The notes under the pieces were generated by a model, which was not told the origin of the DNA, did not search any database, and saw nothing but the letters and a program-made list of their open reading frames with translations. Positions 48,499 to 60,743 of a stretch of 64,000 bases of DNA are shown in pieces (position 1 is the first letter of the stretch; the number at the start of each line of letters is the position of its first letter). Source of the stretch: Bondarzewia mesenterica. Lineage: Eukaryota > Basidiomycota > Agaricomycetes > Russulales > Bondarzewiaceae. The position numbers and the translations under genes were made by a program. The stretch is taken from the NCBI GenBank assembly GCA_004802705.1, contig SGPL01000098.1, positions 1 to 64,000 on the forward strand, given 5' to 3'.

Positions 48499-49606
48499 AT
48501 GTCCTACTCTCAACCCTTTCCTCTCGCCGCTCCTGTAAAACCTCAGCAGGCTACATATGCACCGGACCTCGCTGTTCGGCTCATTTGCCCAGACTGCCGA
48601 GATCCAAACCCGAACATCATCGAAGAGTTTGGCAGTGGGGACCTCGTGTGTGGTAGTTGTGGGTTAGTCCTCGGCGACCGAGTCGTTGACACGCGTAGTG
48701 AATGGCGGGTACGTAGACTCGTTATACGTTTCTAGACATTTTGCTCACGCTACACTGTCTTGTCAGACCTTTGCGAACGATGAGGGTGATGACCCGTCGC
48801 GTGTTGGTGCCGCGTCAGACCCCCTCATGGACGGTATCGAACAACTTGATACCATGATCAGCTTCCGTGACGGGGGCTCTGGCGTGGCTCGCGAGTTACA
48901 GCGTGCGGCATCGCGATCTCAGAGTTCGCGCTCCGAGCGCAACCTCCTCACTGCCTTCCGTGAGATTTCCAACACGTGCGACCAGTTCTCTCTTCCGAAG
49001 ACAATCAGCGACATTGCGAAACAGCTGTACAAACGTTCAGACGAGGAGAAACTACTGCGAGGCAAACCATCGGAGGCGGTCGTCGCAGCGTGCATCTTCA
49101 TTGCCTGTCGACAGGCCCATGTTCCGCGCACGTTCCGGGAGATATGCAATCTAACGCATGTCTCGAAGAAGGTGCTTGGACAATGTTACAAGGCACTGGA
49201 GCAGGCGTTCAATCTCACGCCGGGTGCATCTGCGCATGCCTCGAATATCCCCGCGACGTCGACAGGTCCGGAGGACCTGCTCATCCGTTATTGTAACCAT
49301 CTCGACCTGCCACCGAACGTTCAGGCAATCTGCCGGGACATCGTTATCGCGGCGCGCGAGCAGGGTATCGCGGACGGCCGTAGCCCCGTGTCGATTGCGG
49401 GCGGAGCGATATACTTTACATGTCACTTGCTCGGCAAGCCCAAGACGGCGAGGGATATCAGCGCGGTGGCGGGCGTCAGCGAGGGCACCATTAAGTTGGT
49501 GTATCGGCTGTACTTTGCGGAGAAGGAAAAGCTCGTCAAGGAGGAGTGGATCAAGGAGGGCAAAGCGAACTTGGACCGTTTGCCTGTGGACCAGACGACG
49601 AAGTAG
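48499..49606 (+). CDS. SUA7: transcription initiation factor TFIIB
   Basis: General factor that links TBP on the promoter to RNA polymerase II. Two exons, 48499-48708 and 48767-49606, join in phase 0 to 349 residues. The zinc ribbon is at residues ~30-54 (CPDC...CGSC). The B-reader/linker follows with TRSEWR|TFANDEGDDPSRVGAA. The two cyclin folds show ISNTCDQFSLPKTISDIAKQ, EAVVAACIFIACRQAHVPRT and FREICNLTHVSKKVLGQCYK, then a repeat with SPVSIAGGAIYFTCHLLGKP and TARDISAVAGVSEGTIKLVY. Complete and unbroken. Confidence 0.96.
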
Positions 49607-50020
49607 GACTTGAAATGGGGAATAGTAGATTAACCTCGGACGTAATGTTGGAGCTTGATGACGGGGGTGAAATAACTTATTATGATTATGCCTGTCTTTA
49701 CAATGTGTATGTATTCTTCCTCGAGTGGCAATACATACGTGGCTTTCGTGCTCATTTTGTCATATTGACTCGGCGCGATTGATGCTATACGCGCAATTGT
49801 GACCGAGATCCGTTAAGCACTGAGAGATTCAAAACGCAATGCTGTGTGTCCATGCGCGCACCCGTCGACGATGCACTCTCTATGGAAATGGCAGTCGCAG
49901 AACCATCTTAGAAGAGAATTCTGTTCTGCTCATGATTCAGTCCAGAATGTGGTCAAGCCATTGAAGTCGACGCAATGAGACCAGTCAATAGAACAACAGC
50001 GAACGAGGGCATCAACACTA
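49607..50020. other. 3' flanks of TFIIB and PP6 (convergent)
   Basis: Convergent 3' region with no gene seen. Confidence 0.6.
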
Positions 50021-51550
50021 CTATACAAAATACGGCATGTTGCCCTGCAAAATGAAAGAAGTCATTCAGTAATCCAATAAATAACTCTTTTGTTCTATGG
50101 GATGAGGGATCAATAGTCAGAACTCACCGCTCTTCGCGTGCGCTGCATTCCCACGTCACGCTCGTTTTCCTCCGCGGGACCATAAACCGTGAACTCGCGC
50201 TTGCCGTCCTCCCGAATGGTCAAGATCGACGCCATGTTGCCGCAGCGGTAACAATAGTTTGGCGCGGACCACACCGTCGCCAGCTGATCGTCAAACATGT
50301 ACTTGTAGCCCTCCTGCACCAGTTGGTGTGCGCGGGCAATTAGCGTGAGAGAGTTGACGTGGTTGAACTGATTTTATTCCGTGATTTAGATACAAGTTCA
50401 TGCAATTCAAGAAAAGAGATCCCGCGAACGTACCTCGTGCGTAACGCTACCCCCGAAGAGCCAACCTGCTCCTCGAGGACTCACGGCCCAATTCTCCACG
50501 TCGTCCGGGTCCGACCACATGAGGTCTGGGGCATGCGCACCAAAAGTAAATCAGAGACAAGGCTCCCATTAAGGAAATAAATTGCTACCGCAGAATGCGC
50601 CCTCGTGAGGAATTTCCTGCGCTCGCGAGAGCAGGCGAATCTGATCCAGTGTCCGGATATCTGGCGAAAGGCCTCCGTGGACGCACAGAACGGAACCGTC
50701 AATGATCTATGTCATTTGGGATAAAAGTGTGCGAATGGCAGAAATCGGGAAAGGAAAAAATAAGTCTCAGCTCGCGAACGTGCGGGCTAAGGTAATGGAC
50801 AAGAACGAACGGCGGCTAGATTGAGATAATCGAACACACTACAGCACGCCTTCCACACTGATGCGCTCCCGTACTTTTGCTGGCACTCATCTGGAAAAAC
50901 CCGAATGTAATCCATCGTTTAGATTGACAAAGAATAGGAAAGAACACAGCGAGACAAACCGTAAAACCCGTACACCTGCGTGATCTGTCGACTCTCGTGA
51001 TTCCCGCGCAACAATGTCACTTTATCTGGATACCTGCACATGCACGCACCAGATAAATCCGTGTGTGAAGGTTCCCATGCCTTCTAAACCTCCAAGAAAT
51101 CAAAAAGGTAAGGGACGTACTTCGCTTTGAGGGCCAACAGTAACGAGACTGTCTCAAGACTATAATGTCCCCTATCAACAAAATCGCCCTGAACACCCAA
51201 AGTAGCAGCACCACCGATGATGATTCACAAGAGCAAAAATCAAAACCAAAAGCAAGGTCCTCAGTACACGCCCGGAGCTGGTGCCGACCCACAAACAGAA
51301 ACGTACGTGCCATAAAAATATAGCTTGTCCCCTCCTCCACGCTCCCGCCCCGCCTGAGCAGCTCCAGCAGGTCCCAAAACTGCCCGTGAATATCCCCACA
51401 GATGGTCACGGGGCTTTGCACTGGCTGGATATTTGATTCCTCCAAAAGCAGTGTTCGCACACGGTCGCACAGCACTCTCATGTCCGCCTCCGGAAGGTGC
51501 TCACAGTTCATCAGCTGCGCGATCCACTTGTCCGGGTCGTAGCGCGCCAT
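50021..51550 (-). CDS. SIT4: Sit4/PP6-type protein phosphatase catalytic subunit
   Basis: Metal-dependent Ser/Thr phosphatase of the PP2A group. The start [20 protein letters not shown] is followed by [136 protein letters not shown] and [15 protein letters not shown]. These are all the catalytic metal-binding blocks. A last short exon gives the tail GNMPYFV, ending at 50021, similar to the methylatable C-terminal tail of this group but with Val instead of Leu. The RAG..YF ending and EFNHVN favour Sit4/PP6 over PP2A or PP4. One intron (51189-51310) starts with GC, not GT. Confidence 0.9.
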
Positions 51551-51966
51551 AAATAGGTCTAAAATCGGTTAAGGAAGGGGAACGGAAGAAACGCGATGAG
51601 AGGTGGTTAAGGTTCACAGATGGACAAGGCTGAAGAAACGAGCGTAGCAGATGGTCAGGAAATTGTGAGATGAAGACAAGAATGTGAGATGAAGGCTGGA
51701 GGCAAGCCGAGTGACGCAATGTTTATTTATTTAATTTACAGCCGATTACCGGGAGATAGAGACCAAAAAAAATCTTATCTGATCTCCGGAGCAGAGCAAT
51801 CATAGACCTTCATAGACTCCTCCTTGGAAACATATATTGTACATAGGGACATGCAAGACCAGGAAGCGATGCTCATGAGGAGAGGAACGACACTGACCAG
51901 TGTTGCATACCATAGACAGAGATGAACATAGACGATACGACATGAAGGAGCTCATGATGAATTTGT
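51551..51966. other. intergenic, no gene seen
   Basis: Promoter of the phosphatase and 3' flank of RRS1. Nothing else is seen. Confidence 0.5.
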
Positions 51967-53178
51967 CTACCACTTCCCCTTCCCCTTCCCCTTCACATCT
52001 CCCCCGCCGGCTTTTCTTGCCAGCGACACCCCACCCTCGCCCTTTGATGCGAAACGCACGGCTTTCCTGACATTGACGACGTCGCTTCCATCTTCCCGTC
52101 TCGATTTTTTGTGCTCGTTTCCGAGCTTAGATAGTAACGCCAGATTTGCAGTTTTCTCCTTTTCGATTGACGTCTCCGTTGGGTCGAACTGAAACAGAGA
52201 CATGAGGGGAAGGAAGTGAGTGGTGAGAGTGAACATTAGAAAGATGCAGAGGCGAAAGAAGAACCAGCCTTGCGTTTGACCCCTCGCAACTTCTTCTCAC
52301 CCTCGAGCTTTTTATCGAACTTACCCATACTGGCGGTGCTGATTCTTGTTGTCGCAAGTGTCCCTTCAATGCCCCTTTTCCGCTCCTCGCGTTCGTTAGC
52401 TGGACCCTGCGCCCGCGCCAGATTCTGCAGTTGTTGGCGCTCGTTCTTGGCAACTCTTGATTTTCGTGCGTCTCTAGCCTCCTTCGAAGGATCATGATCC
52501 GCATCTGGAGAAAATTTCATTACCAATCATAAGTCTTTGTCTGGGCGGAAGGGGATAGAAATCGGGGGAGGGAGGCGAAAGAATAACATACCAGCATTCG
52601 CCCGCACTTCTGTGAGCCATTGCGACTCCAATTCCCTGTTCTTTCCATTCCACCCCCAACGGTTGACCCAATCCTGCTTCTCCTCATCCCACACCTTCTT
52701 ATCTCTCTTCGTCTTCTGAATTCCCTTCGCTGCCGCGAATTTCTCCCATTTTGTCGGCGGCTTGGGTTTTGGCAGCGGTTTCGCCCGTGGGAGCTGAGTA
52801 GTCGACGTAGGGAGCTGTGCAAGTGGTCCGTCGGGCGAGGACTGGGTCGGCTGGGAGAAGAGCGTAGCTAGGAGGACTTGGACACCGTCGCGCGCGGTGG
52901 ATTGGAGAAAGTCTTCAAGGTTTTCACTGTGAAAGGATGTTAGATAACTTGCAATTGATGATACAAGATATCAAACGACATACTTGTAGCTTTCTTCGTC
53001 TATTGGGTTCAGATCAGTAACAGTCAGGAAGCCAGCATCGACTTCGAGGGGTATATCTTTTTTCTACAGTCACAAATTTGCTGTTGGAAAAAAAAGACAG
53101 TCAGTCGTCGTGCCAATGTGCGACCAATAACGCGTACTGTTTTGCTGCCTGAGATGCAAGTATATCTGAAACGTCCAT
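51967..53178 (-). CDS. RRS1: ribosome biogenesis regulatory protein Rrs1
   Basis: Nucleolar assembly factor that helps dock the 5S RNP (Rpl5, Rpl11, 5S rRNA) onto pre-60S particles with Rpf2. Exon 1 encodes MDVSDILASQAAKQ. Spliced exons give KKDIPLEVDAGFLTVTDLNP, NLEDFLQSTARDGVQVLLAT, PRAKPLPKPKPPTKWEKFAA, AKGIQKTKRDKKVWDEEKQD and WVNRWGWNGKNRELESQWLT. This is the conserved RRS1 core. The tail is very basic (KKLRGVKRK, KGKGKGKW), as expected for rRNA contact and nucleolar targeting. Four or five short introns. Complete. Confidence 0.93.
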
Positions 53179-54469
53179 CGTCAATGAGAGGAAATGACCC
53201 GTAAATATCAAACTTCAGATTCTCAAGGATTCATGGGCACTAAATTAAGTTCCAGTCACGTGTTTTCACCTTGACGTTCTCCACCTTGATCGATATTGGA
53301 TCGATACTTATCGTTCAAGCCTCGATAATATCTTCTTGTGCGGCAGTCCTTTTGCTGTAGACTTCCACATGATGAACTCAGACGAATATTCTTCGTGTCA
53401 CCGCCTAGTGGTCTGTTTCTGCCTTTAGTTGGGAACCGCCCTAGTAATAGTATGTGCGTATTCATCTTTTCCTATCTCTGGAATCTGCAGGCGACTCGTA
53501 AGTACATTCCCCAAACCAGTCTACCGTGACGGTGTCTGAGCAATATAACATACCCAATCGATTCGGACTTCTATGAATTTCAGGTATGCTGTCGCATTAC
53601 AATCACTTACAGTTTGCTCTGGTGTCACAGTGTTATGCAAACGCCGAGTCTTTTCTGTGTTACAGGACCTCATCGTGCCTCATCTTACCTAGATCAGTAC
53701 AGCAGCCAGCTTGCCCTATGCGACATATCCCGACTTTACCTGCTTCTCCTGTTCTATCGTCTCACCTTTTGCTTCCGAACTTAGTGTTCTACAATTATCC
53801 TCATCTTTAGCCAATTGAACAGGAAGACGCAGGTAGGACGGTTATACATGCATTGGGAACAAAGCGTTATATGTACCTCACGTCCCTTTCGGATTGCACC
53901 CAATCCTTCGAGGGAAAGAATCATGGAGCCGTGCTGCCTCGAACTTTCTAAGTATGTATGCATCTTATCTTATCGCCTGTGATCGTTGTTACCTCCCGTC
54001 TTCCCGAATCTCCATGCATATGCATATGCTTCATACCATTCTCTCGGTATGTGTATTATCCCGCGCAGTTGCTTTATAACGATGCCATTTGGTCTTTGTG
54101 CGGCCTTGACAACGGCAGTGATCATATGGCCAAGACGTGAGTCCATATATACTAGCGTTGGCACACTTAGATCGCGTTTTGCTATTGACACGCCGCAGCA
54201 AACGTATTGACAATGAAGCTTTGAAGCATCGTGACGACAGTTTATGCTCGAGTCGCGAATCCAGCTCCATCAATCGGAACTAAAGCTTCGCCATGGGCGG
54301 TCACATCAGCTAAGTAGCACCATTCTTTGGGCTTCCCATCCATATGATCCCGCCTTCTCTTCTCTAATTCCATCAAATTTCGCACACGGTATGCCCATTT
54401 CCTATAAAGTCCCCTAACCCAACAATACCTGCTCCCTCCCGCTTACCAGTTCCCGCACAAGCATCCACC
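53179..54469. other. intergenic, no gene seen
   Basis: RRS1 promoter side and upstream region of the first sedolisin. No exon is supported. Confidence 0.5.
54403..54409 (+). promoter_or_regulatory. TATA box of sedolisin copy 1
   Basis: TATAAAG about 61 bp upstream of the start codon, after a C/T-rich stretch. Confidence 0.5.
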
Positions 54470-56897
54470 ATGCTCGTGCTTTCTCTCTTCCTCCTGGCAG
54501 GCCTAGCCCAAGCTGCCCCCCACAGCTCTATCAAAGTCAAGGAACGCGTCCCAGAGCCCCGCAACTGGGTCAGATTATCCGAAGCTCCCGCGGACCACAC
54601 CATTGCGCTCCGCATCGCGCTTCCTCAGCCCAACTTCCGCGCGCTCGAGATGCATCTGTACGAGGTGAGCGACCCTGCGCATGCGCGGTACGGCGCGCAT
54701 CTGTCGAAGGAAGAGGTCGAGGCGCTTGTGCGGCCGCATGAAGAGAGTGTCGATGCTGTGAACGACTGGCTTGCAAGTCACGGGATTCAGGAGAGCCAGT
54801 GCCATCGCTCGCCTGCAAAGGATTGGGTTAAGGTGGACGTGCCAGTCGGTTTAGCGGAGAATATGTTGGACGCTGTGAGTGCAATCGTGTTTCACGAGAT
54901 TCCCTCCTTTTGTGAACTTCATGAGTGGCGGTGGTGGATAGAAATATCACGTTTGGCAACACGTCGATGGGGATACGCTCGTCCGCACGACGAGCTACAG
55001 CCTGCCGGAGCACCTGCACAGACACATCGACCTTGTACAGCCAACGACTATGTTCGGCCGATTCAAGAAGCACCGCTCCACCATCAGCATCTTCGAACCC
55101 GACCAGCCTGCATCTACCGTGACGGCGGATTTAACGAACGCGGCGGGTGTGGACGCGACCTGCAATACGAGCATTACCATCAAATGTTTGCAGCAGATCT
55201 ACAACATCGGGGACTACGTCTCGAACGCGACAAATGGGAACCAGATCGGGCTGACGGGTTACCTCGAGCAGTTCGCCAATATTGCGGACCTGAATCAGTT
55301 TTATACTGCCCAGAGGCCACAGGCGGTCAATTCGAATTTCACGACGATTTTGATCAACGGTGCGTCTACGTTGTGAAGTCTATAAATAGAAAGACTGTGA
55401 TAGAATTAGCGTGATGACACCTGTGTGTGGGTCAATAGGTGGACAGAATGATCAGAATATTTCAGAGGCAGGTATCGAGGCCAACCTCGATACGCAGTTC
55501 GCGTTCGGATTGACATTCCCCACGCCCGGGACCTTCTACTCGACCGGTGGGAGCCCACCTTTTATTCCTGATGAGAACACTCCCACGGATACGAATGAGC
55601 CTTACATCGACGTGCGTGGTACCCTATTCGTCGTTTTTGGATTGATCGTGAACTCTGGCGTGCAGTGGCTTGCATTTGTCCTCAACCAAACTGACCTTCC
55701 TCAATCGATTTCGACGAGCTACGGGGATGACGAACAGACAGGTCAGAAAAATCTGGCGTCCTTGAAATTATTTTGCTCTCGAAGTTGACTTCGAAGGCAT
55801 ACAGTGCCTCAGAGCTACGCTGAGCGCGCATGCCAGGAGTTTGCTCAACTCGGTACGTCCACACACTGCCTTTTCATGATCAAAGCATCGGTTATATCCT
55901 GAAAAACTGTTAAGGTGCTCGTGGCGTGTCGCTGATGTTCAGCTCGGGCGACAGTGGTGTCGGTGATGGCGATTCCGATCCTGCGACGCAGACATGCATT
56001 ACCAACGATGGGACGAACACGACGCAATTTATCCCCAGTTTCCCTGCCAGCTGTCCCTAGTATGTGTCTTCGTTCTTGTTCGCGCCGTTCATTCTGGATA
56101 CAAACTAATTTGTAACGATAGTGTGACGGCTGTAGGTGGGACGCAGCATTTCCCTGAGGTCGCTGTCTCGAGGTTCTTCTCTGGTGGAGGATTCAGTAAT
56201 TATGTGCGTTGTGCCCGCCCGCGCAGGTCTTGAAGAAGAGATGGGTATTGAGTATTTTATTTTGCTGTTCAGTTCGCGCGCCCTGCATATCAAGAGGCAG
56301 CTGTCTCAGGTTATCTCTCCACACTCCCTGAAGGCCTCTATGCGGGTCTCTTCAACCAGTAAGCCTTCATCGCTCCGCTCTTTTCCGCGAGAAAATTTAT
56401 TCTTCCCTTTTTACTCTCGACAGGAGCGGTCGCGTAAGCTTGATACGTTTTTTCCAAATCCTCCATCTCTGATTTATGTTTCGAATGTTCGCTCCTACCT
56501 AGGCCTACCCCGACGTCGCCGCGCAAGGCGACTTTTTTCCTGGTCGTCTTCCAGGGTGCGACGGGTCATGTCGGCGGGACGTCCGCTTCGTCTCCTACGT
56601 TTGCGGGTGTCGTCGCACTGTTGAACGATGCACGTATCAATGCGGGACTCCCCCCGCTCGGGTTCCTGAACCCGTTGCTGTACAGCACGGGTGTAGCGGG
56701 TCTGAACGATATCACCGTGGGAAATAATGCGGGATGTGGAACGGAGGGATTCAATGTGCGTATATCTTTTTTTTTTTAAAGAGGGCATGCTGATAATTCT
56801 GTTGGTCCTTGTATAGGCGTCGACGGGGTGGGATCCGGTGACAGGGCTTGGAACGCCGAACTTTGGAAAGTTGAAGGATATCGTGCTAGATGTCTGA
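54470..56897 (+). CDS. sedolisin (S53) tripeptidyl-peptidase, copy 1 (frame broken at a T run)
   Basis: Secreted acid serine-carboxyl peptidase. The signal peptide [17 protein letters not shown] leads into a pro-domain ([29 protein letters not shown], [20 protein letters not shown]). The mature part shows [40 protein letters not shown] (catalytic Glu and Asp of the SED triad), [44 protein letters not shown] and [20 protein letters not shown] (catalytic Ser). The Ca2+ site [20 protein letters not shown] follows. About ten short introns. A T6 run (56533-56538) just upstream of the catalytic serine shifts the frame; T5 would keep it open. The paralogue at 57972 has no run there. Probable sequence error. 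Confidence 0.82.
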
Positions 56898-57971
56898 TCG
56901 ATAGTGACATCGGTGGACTTTGGACTCGCATTTGAGGCTCTCACAATGGGATTGGGCTGTTGTTCGGGTATTATCTGGGTATTGGGTTAACCAAATCAAT
57001 GGAGGAGGCAGTGAGTAGGAGCACAAGGGCTTAAAATTTGACAAGGTACGCGTGATATCGCGCGTGTCTCGAGGCGTGCATTAGGAGTTTTTTGAGGCGC
57101 GCAAGGGGTCTCTCCAGACTCGGCGACTTGTTGCATTGTTCTGGTGAAATGACAGGGAATGACGGGTGAGTTAGACTGACGGGTCGGAGCATTCAGCAGG
57201 CCCGGTATACGGAAACACTCCCCAATTCGATCCTTCCCATTTCCGGCTATTTGGCATCAAGGATCCGGACTTAAGGTGATGATGGTGTACACGACCAGTT
57301 CTGAACTGGGTAAGTCGTTGTTCTCAAGAAACCTCGGGGACCTACTGAAGAAGTTCATGTATGGGATTGGGCCTCTGCATTTCCGCAGAAGACAAATTTT
57401 TTTTTCCTACTGTGAGCTGGCATTTTCGGTGCAACTTTTATCGCCTTCAATATCGCGACCATCGTGGATACGCTTCTGCCTCCTGTGCTCTGTGTCCCAC
57501 GTGCGGTGGCTAGTCTCATACCAAGACCCTCCCACGCGTGTGCCGCCAAGAGGAGTTTGGTTCGAACTTAGTGCGGCGGCGAGCAGTTTAGCAGTGTGAT
57601 AGTAGATATCCAAATAAGGCAACTCCTGTGGTCTGAGAGCTATGGGGTCGTGGCGACGCGGAAGTTGTTCAAAGCTCAAGCTCAAGGACATGGCCGCTCT
57701 TCTTTCGCTACTTACTCCACAGCTGGCTTGCTCGACTCTCAATGATTATCGAGGTTTTCGAGCGACGAGGACGGTGGGGCCAAGCAAACAGTGGTATTTG
57801 AGGATAAAATGACGAGAGTGAGAACCATATGGTCCCGCCCATCAACGGCTCCATATCATGCTTCTTCGCCGAGCTAGCGCCTCCCACACCATAAAACCCG
57901 CGACTTGAATCCCCCCACAGGTTCGTGTGCTGCCCGCCAGTTTCCTTCGCACCAGCATCTGCCCGCCATCA
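56898..57971. other. intergenic between the two sedolisins
   Basis: About 1.07 kb. No gene is supported on either strand. A CATAAAA element (57891-57897) lies about 75 bp before the second start. Confidence 0.5.
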
Positions 57972-60478
57972 TGCTCGTGCTCTCGCTCTTCTTCCTCGCC
58001 GTCATCGGCATCGCCAACGCGGCACCTCAAAGCACGCCCAAGCTCAAGGAACGCGTCGACGTGCCCCGCAACTGGGTCAGGCTCGGCGACGTCCCCGCGG
58101 ACCACACCATTGCGCTCCGCATCGCGCTTCCTCAGCCCAACTTTGCGACCCTCGAGCAGCACCTGTACGAGGTCAGCGATCCCGACCACGACCGCTACGG
58201 CGCGTATCTCTCCAAGGAGGAGGTCGAGGAGCTTGTCGCGCCCCATCCCGATAGTATTAGTGCCGTGACCGAATGGCTCGCGGAACATGGGATTAAGGAA
58301 AGCGATTGCATGCATTCGCCTGCGAAAGATTGGGTCAAGGTGAACGTTCCCGTGAGCAAGGCCGAACAAATGCTTGACACCGTGAGTCTTGTTCATCCAC
58401 GCTCGCTCAATCCCCCCGTTGTGACGTGACATGTTTCTCAGAAATATCACGCATGGAAGCACACCGTCGACGGCGACGTACTCGTCAGGACTACCAGCTA
58501 CAGCCTCCCAGAGCACCTCCACGAGCATGTCGAGCTCATTCAGCCCACGACGATGTTCGGCCGTTTCCACCGGGCGCGCTCGCAGATCAGCATCCTCGAG
58601 GACGCAGAGGAAACCCCTGCCTCGGCGAACACGGAAAAGATTGTTGACGCGAAGACCGGGACTGCAGTCGACGCGAGCTGCAATACCACTATCACCATCT
58701 CTTGCATCCAGCAGATCTACAATGCGGTCGGGTACACACCTCAGGCGGCTGGAGTGAACAAGATTGGTATCACGGGTTACCTTGAGGAATTTGCGAATTT
58801 CCAGGACTTGAAGTCGTTCTACGCAGACCAGCGTCCCGAGGCGATCAACTCGACTTTCAAGGTCATCCTCATCAACGGTGCGACCCTCATTTTATTTCTG
58901 TGGATTTCCGCGTGAAGCGAACGAAGGCATTGTGCCCCACCCTGACGTATATGGAAACACGATACAGGTGGTGAGAATAACCAAACGCTGTCCGAGGCGG
59001 GAGCGGAGGCAAATCTGGATGTCCAGTTCGCGTATGGGATCTCGTTTCCCACCCCAGGCACGTTCTTTTTCCACGGGTGGCAGCCCGCCATTCATTCCGG
59101 ATGATATTACCACCACTGACAGTAACGAACCCTACACTGAAGTAAAGCATCCGTCGCTCAGCCTCTTCTCTCTTCTTACTCATTGATTTCTTTTTCTTTT
59201 TTGGACGCGACGTTAAGTGGCTCGATTATATCCTCTCGCACCCCAACCCTCCACAGACTATTTCGACGAGTTACGGCGATGATGAACAGACAGGTACTCT
59301 AACTCACTCCATCTATTCTGTCAGCAAAATCTCACCCTAGCGTGTGCGTGTGTGCCTGCAGTTCCCAAGACTTTCGCCGTGCGTGCCTGCAACGGCTTCG
59401 CCCAGCTTGGTATGCCTTTCCTCCTACCGAGCTTTGCACATGACGAGATGCTAAATATATGCGGGACTGTCGTGTCCAGGCGTGCGCGGCGTGTCGCTAA
59501 CGTTCAGTTCTGGAGACGGAGGTGTGGGCGATGGCGATGCCAATCCTGCGACACAGACTTGCTTCACGAATGACGGTCGGAATGTCACGCGGTTTATCCC
59601 TGCATTCCCGGCTAGCTGTCCCTTGTAAGTTTGGTCTCGGAAGCAGAGGAGAAACGTGTTTTGATATTCCCTTTTCTCGGTTTGTGATTAGCGTCACCGC
59701 CGTGGGCGGAACTCAGCACTTCCCTGAGGTCGCCGTATCCCGTTTCTTCTCCGGCGGCGGGTTCAGCAACTATGTGCATCAATTTCTCTCTAACTTTGAT
59801 ACAGGATTTCGTTTCTGATCTTCTGCTATTCTGAAAATGGCTGCAGTTCCAGCGTCCGAAATTCCAAGAGCAAGCCGTCGACAGTTTCTTGTCCAAGCTC
59901 CCGAAGGGCACTTATGAAGGTCTCTTCAACCCGTGCGTATATTTCTCTCTAGTACATCATCGCACAATTCAACGAAACTGAGACACATTCCTTTACAGCG
60001 AGGGCCGAGTAAGCCTATTTTCTCATGCCTCCAATCCAATCGAATAATTTCCGAACTCTATCACTCGAACAGGGCATCCCCGACGTCGCCGCGCAAGGCG
60101 ACTTCCTCCGCATCTTCCTCTCCGGTCGCGCGGTCCTCATCGGCGGCACCTCCGCGTCGTCACCGACGTTCGCGGGCATCGTGGCGCTGCTCAACGATGC
60201 GCGCATCGCGCACGGGCTGCCTTCGCTCGGCTGGCTCAACCCGTTGCTGTACAAGCGCGGCGTCGAGGCGCTCAATGATATCACGGTCGGACATAATGCT
60301 GGCTGCGGCACGCCTGGGTTCAATGTGAGTAATTATTTTTGCTTCGTGGGGGATCTGTTTTTAACGACAATGATGTGCTGTATTGTGGGTGTAGTCGACG
60401 GAGGGGTGGGACCCGGTGACGGGTCTTGGGACGCCGAACTTTGGGAAGTTGAAGGATATTGTGTTGTCTCTTCATTGA
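57972..60478 (+). CDS. sedolisin (S53) tripeptidyl-peptidase, copy 2 (frame broken at a T run)
   Basis: A tandem paralogue of the gene at 54470. It has the same exon order, signal peptide ([19 protein letters not shown]), pro-domain, [84 protein letters not shown] and [18 protein letters not shown]. It differs from copy 1 in several loops and in the tail (IVLSLH against IVLDV). A T5 run at 59066-59070 shifts the frame just before [13 protein letters not shown]4 would match copy 1. Intron positions agree between copies, so the duplication came after the introns. Signal peptides indicate secretion of both. Confidence 0.82.
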
Positions 60479-60743
60479 GTCTGTTTTCCCATTGGGTTAT
60501 GTGAATGAATGAGATGGGCGATGGTCGGTGATCCTGTCCGTGTTGAAGGTTGATGACTGGTATTTTGTGTTTAATAAGTATTCGGCGGTTAGTTGAGTGT
60601 ATGCTGACGATTCAAGGCGAGTGTGCAGGTAAAGGGTATTGAGGACCCATTCGGAGGACACCGTCGTGGGATCACGGCGTCGTCATTTATACACTAACAT
60701 GTACAGAAAACATCAAAAAAGCGAACGGCGCGACGCTGCGGCC
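60479..60743. other. 3' intergenic (convergent)
   Basis: Short flank between sedolisin copy 2 and the AIF-like fragment. Confidence 0.6.
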
